In this document: one piece after another, positions 1 through 6,716 of the stretch | How positions within the stretch are numbered: the first letter of the stretch is position 1 | Layout of the letters: every line of letters begins with the position of its first letter | NCBI GenBank assembly: GCA_959605275.1 | Contig: CAUHFD010000094.1 | Coordinates: 1 to 9,943 of the forward strand | DNA from: an uncultured Eubacteriales bacterium | GTDB lineage: Bacteria > Bacillota > Clostridia > Oscillospirales > Ruminococcaceae | Direction of reading: 5' to 3' | Length of the DNA stretch: 9,943 nucleotides | The notes under the pieces: model-generated | Seen by the model: only the letters and a program-made list of their open reading frames with translations | Databases searched by the model: none | What the model was told of the DNA's origin: nothing | Position numbers and translations under genes: made by a program

Positions 1-111
1 TATTCAGCTTTTGTCGCCCGGTTTAAAATCGGACATACTCCACGGAAAAACCAAAACAACCGAAGTTGTTCTGCAACCTCCCGCTTCAACGCATATCTGT
101 CGCAGTCACGC
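1..111 (-). promoter_or_regulatory. Structured 5' leader of a minus-strand transcript running out of the window
   Basis: Read on the minus strand, this is the first ~110 nt of an RNA starting just downstream of the promoter at 118-146. It contains a hairpin with a cUUCGg tetraloop (arms AACAAC and GTTGTT, plus-strand positions 56-71) and a second 5-bp hairpin (positions 30-34 with 16-20, one G-U pair). The block GCGGGAGGTTGC (plus 72-83) lies just upstream of the tetraloop hairpin. No open frame starts here, so it is untranslated leader, not a gene. From memory, the combination of GCGGGAGGTTGC, GGAGTATGTCC and a following CCGGGCGAC resembles leaders in front of rpsJ (the S10 ribosomal protein operon) in clostridia. 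That identity is an inference, because the downstream gene is outside the window. Confidence 0.5.
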
Positions 112-117
112 TTGTTT

Positions 118-146
118 ATTATACAATAACAACCTATAAAATGCAA
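118..146 (-). promoter_or_regulatory. Minus-strand sigma-A-type promoter, proximal
   Basis: On the minus strand the sequence reads TTGCAT (146-141), a 17-nt spacer, then a perfect TATAAT (123-118). The predicted start is near 111, at the head of the structured leader. Hexamers and spacing are near the housekeeping consensus. It is the second of two tandem leftward promoters. Confidence 0.7.
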
Positions 147-253
147 GCTTTTGAGAAAAGAATTTTGAGAAATTTCAATGATTTTTTTGTGCATAACTTA
201 CAAAATCGACAAAAACTCTTTTTTTAATTAAAATTCGATGCGGCATTGGCATT

Positions 254-282
254 GTGATTATCTATATAATATAGATCATCAC
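254..282. repeat. Imperfect 29-bp palindrome between divergent promoters
   Basis: The inner arms ATCTATAT (260-267) and ATATAGAT (269-276) are perfectly complementary around a single central A. Outer arms GTGAT (254-258) and ATCAC (278-282) continue the symmetry after one mismatch (259/277). It lies about 40-70 bp downstream of the predicted start of the distal minus-strand promoter and has no adjoining T-run, so it is not a normal terminator. The symmetry suits a dimeric repressor operator or an RNA hairpin in the longer leftward transcript. The sequence alone cannot decide between these. Confidence 0.6.
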
Positions 283-328
283 CCTATCATTTTTCTTTTT
301 GCTTTCTATTATAATCGCATTTATCTTT

Positions 329-357
329 ATTTTATACAAAGCCGCGTATCTTGTCAA
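329..357 (-). promoter_or_regulatory. Minus-strand sigma-A-type promoter, distal
   Basis: On the minus strand there is a perfect -35 TTGACA (357-352), a 17-nt spacer and TAAAAT (334-329). The predicted start is near 322. Upstream of the -35 (about 365-410) the minus strand is rich in A-tracts, like an UP element of a strong promoter. The transcript would run leftward through the palindrome at 254-282 and into the proximal promoter and leader. No convincing gene starts in between. Confidence 0.6.
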
Positions 358-400
358 ATATCGCCCTTCTCAAAATAATTTTTCTTTTTTCCTTTTTCTC

Positions 401-429
401 TTGTTTTTTCAGCATAACAATGCTAAAAT
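401..429 (+). promoter_or_regulatory. Promoter of the YbaK-family gene
   Basis: TTGTTT (401-406), a 17-nt spacer, and TAAAAT (424-429) preceded by TG at 421-422 give an extended -10 promoter. Predicted start is near 436, leaving about 80 nt of leader before the chosen ATG at 517. It diverges from the leftward promoter at 329-357, so the two may share regulation. Confidence 0.6.
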
Positions 430-516
430 AGGGTTGACTCATTTTTGATTGAAAGGCGGTTGAAGACATTTTGCCGGCAGAAAACGATACAGAACCACCG
501 GCAGTCTGAAGTAGAT

Positions 517-1005
517 ATGTCAGTTGATGCAGTAAAAAAATATTTAAGAAAATGGGACAAGCAAGATGATGTCCTGGAATTTGATACTTCCAGCGCAACG
601 GTGGAACTCGCCGCGCAGGCATTGGGTGTGGAACCGGAACGGATTGCAAAAACCATCTCCTTACAGTATGAAGACAGTGCGATTTTAATTGTAACCGCAG
701 GCGATGCGAAAATTGACAACAAAAAATTCAAAGCACAGTTTGAAACCAAAGCAAAAATGCTTGTCCCCGAAGATGTTTTGAAATTCGTCGGGCACGCGGT
801 TGGAGGCGTCTGCCCTTTTGCAGTGGCGGACCCTACGGTAAAAACTTATACCGACATTTCCCTGCGGCGTTTTGATACGGTTTATCCCGCTTGCGGCAGC
901 AGCAATTCGGCTATTCGCCTAAACTGCGACGAGCTGTTCGAAATCGCAGACAGCCAGGGATGGGTTGATGTCTGCAAAGGTTGGGAAGAATCCGACGAGG
1001 ATTGA
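517..1005 (+). CDS. YbaK/EbsC-family aminoacyl-tRNA editing protein
   Basis: This is a 162-residue single-domain cytoplasmic protein of the YbaK/prolyl-tRNA-editing family, the usual length for the family. Family members hydrolyse mischarged tRNA, classically Cys-tRNA(Pro), in trans. Visible hallmarks are SSATVELAAQALGV (25-38), the conserved lysine in RIAKT (K45, the residue needed for deacylation in YbaK), KIDNKKFK (65-72), and the signature GHAVGGVCPF (92-101). The frame stays open upstream to a TTG at 445, but the family N-terminus begins at the MSVDAVKKYL reading, so the ATG at 517 is preferred. No good Shine-Dalgarno precedes it, and the only nearby SD-like run is at 451-459. The gene is monocistronic, between a promoter at 401-429 and a terminator at 1034-1066. 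The family is secure; the exact tRNA substrate is not. Confidence 0.88.
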   Translation: MSVDAVKKYLRKWDKQDDVLEFDTSSATVELAAQALGVEPERIAKTISLQYEDSAILIVTAGDAKIDNKKFKAQFETKAKMLVPEDVLKFVGHAVGGVCPFAVADPTVKTYTDISLRRFDTVYPACGSSNSAIRLNCDELFEIADSQGWVDVCKGWEESDED

Positions 1006-1033
1006 GTTTCCTTTTTACATAGTATCAGATCGT

Positions 1034-1068
1034 AAACAGGAATGTACTTATTGCATTCCTGTTTTATT
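1034..1068 (+). terminator. Intrinsic terminator after the YbaK-family gene
   Basis: Perfect 11-bp stem AAACAGGAATG (1034-1044) with CATTCCTGTTT (1054-1064), 9-nt loop, followed by a T-rich end running to 1068. It lies 28 bp after the stop codon. Confidence 0.75.
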
Positions 1069-1379
1069 CCGGAGAAAAACGACGACGTTTTCGGAAACAC
1101 CAATATTCACAAAAAGGGAAGACTTGCTTTGTAAACCCTGCTAAAATACGCCGGAATGTTCACCCAACCAACACCTTGGGTTATTGATATATTTAATATT
1201 TGTTTACAAATCTACCTTATTTTTTTGGTATGATTAAAAAGCTGATTAGAGTCTGTTTGTGCAATTTTAAACAGGTTGATAAAAAAGTGTTGTGTTTCTG
1301 TTTCAACTGCACTGACCGGCTTTATTTATTTTTTGTGACGAACAGAAGAATTCTGAAAAAAATACGGAGGGATTAACGC
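1069..1379 (+). other. Gene-free leader region before the ABC operon
   Basis: About 310 bp with no convincing gene. It holds an ACCCAA/TTGGGT hairpin (1162-1167 with 1176-1181), a perfect palindrome at 1198-1211, a candidate promoter (1203-1234), a CTGTTT/AAACAG hairpin (1253-1258 with 1269-1274), a small CAGAA/TTCTG dyad (1343-1355) and the operon's Shine-Dalgarno CGGAGGG (1365-1371). If the candidate promoter is right, the operon has a leader of about 140 nt. I see no known riboswitch or T-box motif. Confidence 0.5.
1203..1234 (+). promoter_or_regulatory. Candidate promoter of the ABC operon
   Basis: TATGAT (1229-1234) is preceded by TG at 1226-1227, an extended -10. The best -35 match is TTTACA (1203-1208) at a long 20-nt spacing, so this rests mainly on the extended -10. 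The perfect palindrome ATTTGT-TT-ACAAAT (1198-1211) covers the -35 area and is placed as a repressor site would be. Confidence 0.35.
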
Positions 1380-2567
1380 ATGATTGAAGTACAAGGCCTT
1401 ACCAAGCGTTACGGCAGCAAGGTTGCGGTGGATGATATTTCATTTACCGTAAACAAAGGCGAAATTCTCGGCTTTCTCGGTCCGAACGGCGCCGGAAAAT
1501 CCACGACGATGAATATCTTAACCGGATATTTATCCTCCAATATCGGCTCGGTCAAAATCGACGGATACGATATTTTGGAAGACCCTATGAAAGCAAAATC
1601 AAAGATTGGCTACTTACCCGAAAATCCACCCCTGTACATGGACATGACCGTAAAGGAATATCTAGATTTTGTCTATGACTTAAAGAAGGTCAAGATCCCG
1701 CGCAAACGCCACATTGATGAAATTTGCAAAACCGTAAAAATCACCGATGTCTACAACCGCATCATTAAAAACCTTTCCAAAGGTTATAAACAGCGTGTGG
1801 GATTGGCACAGGCACTGGTTGGAAATCCCGAAGTGCTAATCCTCGACGAGCCGACAGTCGGACTTGATCCTAAGCAGATCATTGATATCCGCAAACTGAT
1901 CAAAGACCTCGGCAAAAAACATACGGTTATTCTCTCCTCTCACATTCTGCCTGAAATTCAGGCGGTCTGCGACCGGGTTATCATTATTAACCGCGGCAGA
2001 ATCGTAGCTGACGACACTGCGGAAAATCTGTCTGCCGCCATGAGCACTGACCACCGCCATCTTGCAATTATTGAAGGTCCCGAAAACGAGGTTTACAAAA
2101 CTTTATCAACCATTCCGGGAATGGTTGAGGTCACCACCCTCGGCAACCGCGGCAACGGTATGTTTGAATATTCTCTGGAAGCAAAAGAGGGCACCGATAT
2201 CCGCCGCGAACTGTTCAAACGGATGTCTAGCCGCAACTGGCCGATTATGGGGCTCAAGAGTACCGAACTGACATTAGAGGATATCTTCCTGAAACTTACC
2301 TCCTCTGATATCTCTGTTCCGGTTACCTCTGCCGAAACCAAAAAGAAGGTTGCGGAATCTGTGCTCGGTGAACAGGAAGAAGAACTGGAAGAAGGCTTTG
2401 ACAATTTCTGGGAAGAACAAGCAGAGAAAAAAGAGGACGACGTTACGGACGAAACCGAAAGCAGCGAGGAAGAATCCGCAGAAGAAGCAGTAACGGAAGA
2501 AACTGCCGACTCATCCGAAGAAGAAGCGGACGAGCAAGATAAAAAAGATAACGGAGGCGAACAATAA
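1380..2567 (+). CDS. ABC transporter ATP-binding protein, GldA/ABC-2 type, with acidic tail
   Basis: This 395-residue cytoplasmic ATPase would power the permease encoded next to it. Walker A is GPNGAGKST (34-42), the signature LSKGYKQR (132-139), Walker B VLILDEP (152-158) with catalytic E157, and the switch histidine H188 in SSHILPE. The Q-loop position reads YLPE, with E81 instead of glutamine, common in this exporter subgroup. Residues about 210-308 form the usual C-terminal domain ending in LEDIFLKLT. Beyond it lies an extra ~85-residue tail, of which residues 331-395 are about half Asp/Glu; typical relatives end near 310. CGGAGGG at 1365-1371, 8 nt from the ATG, supports the start. Its stop overlaps the permease start in TAATG, indicating translational coupling. 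Family assignment is secure; the cargo is unknown. Confidence 0.92.
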   Translation: MIEVQGLTKRYGSKVAVDDISFTVNKGEILGFLGPNGAGKSTTMNILTGYLSSNIGSVKIDGYDILEDPMKAKSKIGYLPENPPLYMDMTVKEYLDFVYDLKKVKIPRKRHIDEICKTVKITDVYNRIIKNLSKGYKQRVGLAQALVGNPEVLILDEPTVGLDPKQIIDIRKLIKDLGKKHTVILSSHILPEIQAVCDRVIIINRGRIVADDTAENLSAAMSTDHRHLAIIEGPENEVYKTLSTIPGMVEVTTLGNRGNGMFEYSLEAKEGTDIRRELFKRMSSRNWPIMGLKSTELTLEDIFLKLTSSDISVPVTSAETKKKVAESVLGEQEEELEEGFDNFWEEQAEKKEDDVTDETESSEEESAEEAVTEETADSSEEEADEQDKKDNGGEQ

Positions 2568-3289
2568 TGGGCGCAGTATTAAGACGGGAGTTTTCCTCCT
2601 TCTTTAAATCCCCGATCGGATATGTTTTCTTAGCGGCATATTACCTGATTGCAGGATTCCTTTTCTACGTAACAGTAGCAAGCTATACCACACAAACCAG
2701 TTTTATGTTCTATTATTTATTTTATGCTTCTTGTATTTTACTGCCGATTCTTACAATGAAATTGTTCAGCGACGAGAAGAAGCAAAAAACCGATCAGCTT
2801 CTGCTGACCTCACCGGTTACGCTGACAAGCCTCGTTTACGGTAAATTTTTTGCTACTTTCTTCATCTACGGAATCGGTGTGGGAATCACTCTAGTGTTTT
2901 CTCTGATCCTTGCGGCGTTTAATTCGGTTGACTGGATGGTTATTATCGGAAACATCCTCGGATTGCTTCTGATTGGCGCTGCCATTATTGCAATCGGTCT
3001 CTTGATTTCCAGTCTCACCGAAAGCCAGATCGTCGCTATTATTCTGACGCTGGCAGTTTCCCTGTTCCTGCTGATGATGGATATGCTCGCTTCTGCAATC
3101 AGCTCGCTGATGTCCTTGTTTGGCATCACTGTGTCTTCCGACTTTGCAAACAGCATTTCAATCTCCCAGCGCTACAACGATTTCACCAGCGGAATATTAG
3201 ATATCTCAAACGTAATTTTCTTTGTCAGTATTGTGGTAGTATTTAACTTTATTACGGTACGTATTCTTGAAAAAAGACGCTGGAACTGA
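2567..3289 (+). CDS. ABC-2 family permease, GldF-like
   Basis: This 240-residue integral membrane protein is the channel half of the ABC-2 system. Six hydrophobic segments are visible (about 17-37, 48-66, 94-117, 125-149, 153-177 and 212-233). The cytoplasmic stretch between TM2 and TM3 carries DEKKQKTDQLLLTSPV (69-84), the ATPase-contacting region typical of GldF/NosY-type permeases, and FTSGILDISNVIFF (206-219) precedes the last segment as in that family. GGAGG at 2553-2557 and the one-base overlap with the ATPase stop fix the start. The protein has the normal minimal size for the family and probably acts as a homodimer with two ATPase subunits. Substrate cannot be read from the sequence. 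Confidence 0.9.
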   Translation: MGAVLRREFSSFFKSPIGYVFLAAYYLIAGFLFYVTVASYTTQTSFMFYYLFYASCILLPILTMKLFSDEKKQKTDQLLLTSPVTLTSLVYGKFFATFFIYGIGVGITLVFSLILAAFNSVDWMVIIGNILGLLLIGAAIIAIGLLISSLTESQIVAIILTLAVSLFLLMMDMLASAISSLMSLFGITVSSDFANSISISQRYNDFTSGILDISNVIFFVSIVVVFNFITVRILEKRRWN

Positions 3290-3302
3290 TTTTTGCGAAA
3301 CC

Positions 3303-3382
3303 GCACTTGGCGTACATGCAGGAAACGCTGTACCTCAGTGCAACACGGCTTTGTTTTTCTTTGATGCGGGAAAAAAACCGCA
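3303..3382 (+). other. Stem-loops in the permease/GldG intergenic gap
   Basis: The 125-bp gap between the permease and the GldG-like gene can fold. GCACT (3303-3307) pairs with AGTGC (3337-3341), enclosing GTACA (3312-3316) with TGTAC (3329-3333). A second hairpin pairs TGCGG (3365-3369) with CCGCA (3378-3382) across an A-rich loop. A T-rich run (about 3350-3362) follows the first structure, so it could act as a leaky attenuator or RNA-processing site that sets different levels of the membrane core and its partners. Confidence 0.4.
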
Positions 3383-3393
3383 GTAAAATTCCC

Positions 3394-3401
3394 AGAAAGG
3401 A
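3394..3401 (+). promoter_or_regulatory. Ribosome binding site, AGAAAGGA type
   Basis: AGAAAGGA pairs with the extreme 3' end of 16S rRNA (UUUCU side), so the long 13-nt gap to the ATG at 3415 is equivalent to normal spacing from a GGAGG core. The nearer ATG at 3402 is too close and opens only a 15-codon frame. Confidence 0.6.
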
Positions 3402-3414
3402 ATGATTCGTTATA

Positions 3415-4905
3415 ATGAAAACCAATATTTTCAAAAGCCGTCGCTTTAAACATGGTACGCTCGCAACGGTTATCACCGTCGTCTTTATCGCAGCAGTTGT
3501 ACTTGTGAATATTATCGCGACGATCTTACTGGATAAATTTCCGCTGAATATCGACCTTACAAAAGAACAGTCCATGTCCATGGCGGAGGACTCCAAAGAC
3601 TTTCTAAAAAAACTGGACAAAGAAGTAAAGATTCACGTGCTTGCGGAGGAATCCACCTTTAATCAAGCCGGTAACTTCTATTACACCCACGCACTCAACA
3701 CCATGAAACAGTGCACCCAATATTCCGGCAAGGTTTCTCTGGACTTTATCAATCTGGAGAAAAATCCGACTTACGGCAGCGGAAAATATTCCGAGAGCCT
3801 GCAAGCCGGTGATATTATCATCGAATCCGACCTGCGGTATAAGATCGTAAGCATAGACGATCTGTTTGAAGTTTCCTATTCCAGTACCGATTATTATCAG
3901 ACCAATCCCCAAATCACCTCCTCCAAAGCAGAGCAGGTCATGCTCAGCGGCATTATGTTTGTGTCCGAAACCAATCCGACCGAGGTTGCTTTACTCACCG
4001 GATTCTCCGAGGTGCAGGGCGGTTACAGCGGTCTTCAGTCCCTGCTGGAAAGCAACAATTACAGCTTTAAGACCGTCAACATTCTGACCGAAGACATTCC
4101 TGATTCGGTAAGCATGGTCATTATTCCGGCACCCACAAAGGATTATACCCAAAAAGAAATCGACAAGCTCGAAACCTATCTGACCAACGGTGGCAAGAAC
4201 GGTAAAAAACTACTCTATCTTGCTTCTTATCAGCAAGGCGAGCTGCCTGTTTTAGAGGGTTATCTGGAAACCGACTGGGGCATTAAAGTCGGCAGCGGCG
4301 TCATCTGGGAAACCAACGCTTCCAATGTTTACGGTAAGTATTACTACTACAATACCCTCAACACGCTGACCGGCAACGGATATGTTGACGGACTGGCAGA
4401 CAATACGCTTCCGGTCTACATGAGCGCTTCCCGTCCGGTAACCGCTGCTTTCGAGTCAAAGAGCGAAATGAAGACCACTACCTTGATCACCTCGGCCGAC
4501 ACCTGCGTATTGCAGCCGATGGACGCCGATGAAAAATGGTCGCCCGATAATGAAACAAAACAAGCCTTTACGACCGCTGTATCTTGTACCCGTACCAAAT
4601 ACGATTCCGACACCAATGAACCGTTGGAATCCACCGTCGTTGCGTTCGGCAGCCTAGACTTCTTTGTTTCCGGCGCCTTGCAGATGGACACTTTTAACAA
4701 CGGTGATTTTACGGTAAATATGTGCAATGATTTAGTCGGCAAAGAGGATAACACGTTGAACATCGTTCCGAAATCCGATAGTTCCGAAACGCTTGATATT
4801 ACCGAAGCAACGGTGAAAGTATTCCAGATTATCTTTGTAATTGTCGTTCCGATTGCGGTACTTGCAACCGGTTTGATCATTTGGTTCAGAAGGAGACACA
4901 GATAA
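3415..4905 (+). CDS. GldG-like ABC transporter auxiliary protein (ABC_transp_aux type)
   Basis: This 496-residue protein is anchored at both ends: a membrane segment at about 15-38 after a basic start, and another at about 470-490 followed by RRRHR. The long middle would lie outside the membrane. Residues 46-77 carry the LTKEQSMSMAEDSKDFLKKLDKEVKIHVL pattern (given here in part: LTKEQSMSM, then VKIHVL) that opens GldG-type domains, and VSMVIIPAPTKDYTQKEID (about 231-249) fits the IFT52/GldG-like region. In Bacteroidetes, GldG works with GldA and GldF; in Firmicutes the role of the homologues is unknown. It follows the permease by 125 bp and precedes the DUF4340 gene by one base. Family assignment is good from order, topology and motifs; function is inferred as a non-canonical partner of the permease. 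Confidence 0.82.
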   Translation: MKTNIFKSRRFKHGTLATVITVVFIAAVVLVNIIATILLDKFPLNIDLTKEQSMSMAEDSKDFLKKLDKEVKIHVLAEESTFNQAGNFYYTHALNTMKQCTQYSGKVSLDFINLEKNPTYGSGKYSESLQAGDIIIESDLRYKIVSIDDLFEVSYSSTDYYQTNPQITSSKAEQVMLSGIMFVSETNPTEVALLTGFSEVQGGYSGLQSLLESNNYSFKTVNILTEDIPDSVSMVIIPAPTKDYTQKEIDKLETYLTNGGKNGKKLLYLASYQQGELPVLEGYLETDWGIKVGSGVIWETNASNVYGKYYYYNTLNTLTGNGYVDGLADNTLPVYMSASRPVTAAFESKSEMKTTTLITSADTCVLQPMDADEKWSPDNETKQAFTTAVSCTRTKYDSDTNEPLESTVVAFGSLDFFVSGALQMDTFNNGDFTVNMCNDLVGKEDNTLNIVPKSDSSETLDITEATVKVFQIIFVIVVPIAVLATGLIIWFRRRHR

Positions 4906-4906
4906 C

Positions 4907-6448
4907 ATGGCGAAAATGAGTAAAAAGGTAAAATCTTTGATTTTAGCTGCCATTATCCTGGTGGTACTCGGCGGCGTCCTGACATTACTGCTTTTACTGC
5001 CAAATGATTCCGGTTCAGCCGATAGTTCCTCAGCTGATGCTACATCAAGCGATACTTCAATTGTCTTGATCGACAAAGAGCAGAAGAACGTAAAAAACAT
5101 CAATATCAAAACCCAAAATGAAAGCTATGATATTGCTTCCGTCGGCGATAAAAAATGGGAAATCGCTGCACTCAAAGGCTTTGACCAATTGGATACAATG
5201 TATACTTCAGTGACTACTGCCGCCGCTGATATTTCGGCAACCAAAATTTTGCTTGATAAACAGGAAAATCTTGCCGAATACGGATTGGATAAGCCATCTG
5301 TTATCACGATCACCTATACCGACAATACGGTATTTAAAATGAACCTCGGTTCCGAAACCCCGGACGGTAGCGGCAGATATATGACAGTGGATGGCAAAGA
5401 CCCGATTTATATTTACGATTCTTATTCTGCGTCTTCATTTGAAAAGAAGCCTTATGACTATCTGGATGCCACGATTCTGAATCTGGGCACCGATAATACC
5501 TCTTCCACGTCCTCCTCCACAACCTCTTCCGGAGAAGCAACCGAAGAAGTAATGATCGAACGGTTCGAAATCCAACGCAAGGATCTCGACAAGCCGCTCA
5601 TTTTCCAAAAACTGGAGAACAGCACTGATGATTCCAGCGGCATTTCACTGGGTACCTACCAAATCACCAGCCCATTATCCGTAACGGCGGATGACGAAAA
5701 GCTCGGCACCAACCTTACCGGATTTTTAACACTGTCCGGCAGTTCGGTAGAGGTGCTGAAACCTTCAGCGGCAGAAAAAAAAGCGCGAGGCTTTAACGAT
5801 CCTACCGCCGTCATCAAGGTCAAATATGACGGCAAGGATTACACCCTCCGCATCGGTAATGCAATTACCTGTGAAGCGGATGAAGACAAGGATTCCCTGG
5901 AATCCGGGCACACCCATACTATCATGGGATACAATGTAATGCTGGACGGAAAAGACCTGATTTATTATGTTTCGTCAGCCAGTCTTCCTTGGCTGACCAT
6001 GGAAGCAAAAGATTACATGAGCGTCTTTGTGGTCATTCCGAACATTGTTGATGTTAAAACGGTTACGGTAACCATTGGCAGCAACAAATACGTCTTTAAC
6101 CTAAGCACCAATAAAGATGAAGATGACAACGACATTATTATCCCGAAGTATAACGGGACCACATTGACAGAAGATTATTTCAAGAGCTATTATCAGGTGC
6201 TGTTAAGCATTACACAATCAGGGCTGAATACCAAAAAGGTCTCGGGGTCGCCTGTCATGACACTGCAGTATGATTACCATGACAGCTCCAGAAAATCCGA
6301 TAAGCTGGAGTACTACGACAACGGAGCCGGGGCAATTATTATCAGTCTGAATGGGGATGCTAATTTTACAGCAAGATATTCGACTGTTAAAAAAGCGATG
6401 GAAGATACTTTGCTGATTATCCAAAACAAAGAAGTAGACGCGAATTAG
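4907..6448 (+). CDS. DUF4340 domain-containing membrane-anchored protein
   Basis: This 513-residue protein has a single N-terminal membrane segment (about 10-31) after a lysine-rich start, then a Ser/Asp-rich linker (33-51); the rest is predicted extracytoplasmic. Two stretches look alike: 121-178 (LAEYGLDKPSV, then LGSE, then a DGKDPIYIYDS strand) and 292-360 (KARGFNDPTAV, then IGNA, then LDGKDLIYYVSS). Each matches the usual DUF4340 unit, so the protein appears to hold two copies, separated by a Ser/Thr run at 197-208. AGGAG (4891-4895) lies 11 nt from the ATG, and the start is one base after the GldG stop, so the genes are coupled. DUF4340 genes commonly follow gldG-type genes in bacteria; no biochemical activity is known to me. 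It probably forms an outer-surface complex with the GldG-like protein. Confidence 0.82.
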   Translation: MAKMSKKVKSLILAAIILVVLGGVLTLLLLLPNDSGSADSSSADATSSDTSIVLIDKEQKNVKNINIKTQNESYDIASVGDKKWEIAALKGFDQLDTMYTSVTTAAADISATKILLDKQENLAEYGLDKPSVITITYTDNTVFKMNLGSETPDGSGRYMTVDGKDPIYIYDSYSASSFEKKPYDYLDATILNLGTDNTSSTSSSTTSSGEATEEVMIERFEIQRKDLDKPLIFQKLENSTDDSSGISLGTYQITSPLSVTADDEKLGTNLTGFLTLSGSSVEVLKPSAAEKKARGFNDPTAVIKVKYDGKDYTLRIGNAITCEADEDKDSLESGHTHTIMGYNVMLDGKDLIYYVSSASLPWLTMEAKDYMSVFVVIPNIVDVKTVTVTIGSNKYVFNLSTNKDEDDNDIIIPKYNGTTLTEDYFKSYYQVLLSITQSGLNTKKVSGSPVMTLQYDYHDSSRKSDKLEYYDNGAGAIIISLNGDANFTARYSTVKKAMEDTLLIIQNKEVDAN

Positions 6449-6473
6449 CCTGTTGTCTGATTCCTGTTTGTTT

Positions 6474-6514
6474 TACCCATCCGGCTGTATCAAACGTCGG
6501 ATGGGTACTTTGTT
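6474..6514 (+). terminator. Intrinsic terminator of the ABC operon
   Basis: TACCCATCCG (6474-6483) pairs perfectly with CGGATGGGTA (6498-6507) around a 14-nt loop, followed by CTTTGTT (6508-6514). It begins 25 bp after the DUF4340 stop codon. Confidence 0.8.
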
Positions 6515-6606
6515 TGTGCGTATAGCCAATGAACTTGAAAAGTGATTTCGGATTTGCGAAAACAATCAGGTCAATCTACAAAGCAGAAAGCTGTTTTTCA
6601 GGTTCC

Positions 6607-6640
6607 TTGACTATATGATTCCACATGTATGAATATCATA
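6607..6640 (+). promoter_or_regulatory. Candidate promoter of the hydrolase-CPBP-tadA group
   Basis: TTGACT (6607-6612) is a good -35, but the -10 is unclear: TATGAA (6628-6633) lies at 15 nt and TATCAT (6634-6639) at 21 nt. An imperfect dyad (TATGATTC at 6614-6621 against GAAT..CATA at 6631-6640) covers the spacer and could be an operator. The rest of 6515-6716 shows only a weak TTTCG/CGAAA hairpin (6546-6561). Confidence 0.35.
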
Positions 6641-6716
6641 ATGACAGCATATTATTTATTTCGGGCTAAAGAGTAGAATATCCTTTCGCCGTATCTCGAT
6701 CGAAGGAGGCGTAAAC

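Noticed and set aside
445..516. TTG at 445 as the start of the YbaK-family gene
   Set aside because: It would lie only ~9 nt after the predicted transcript start, lacks an SD, and adds 24 residues not typical of the family.
332..749. Two open frames on the minus strand upstream of and across the YbaK-family gene
   Set aside because: They overlap the + promoter and the conserved coding sequence, have no SD, and their products resemble no family I know.
1043..1135. A 30-codon + strand frame after the YbaK-family gene
   Set aside because: It begins inside the terminator hairpin and has no ribosome binding site.
4416..4880. A 154-codon antisense frame inside the GldG-like gene
   Set aside because: The sense frame has clear domain structure and operon context; the antisense product shows nothing recognisable and has no promoter or SD.
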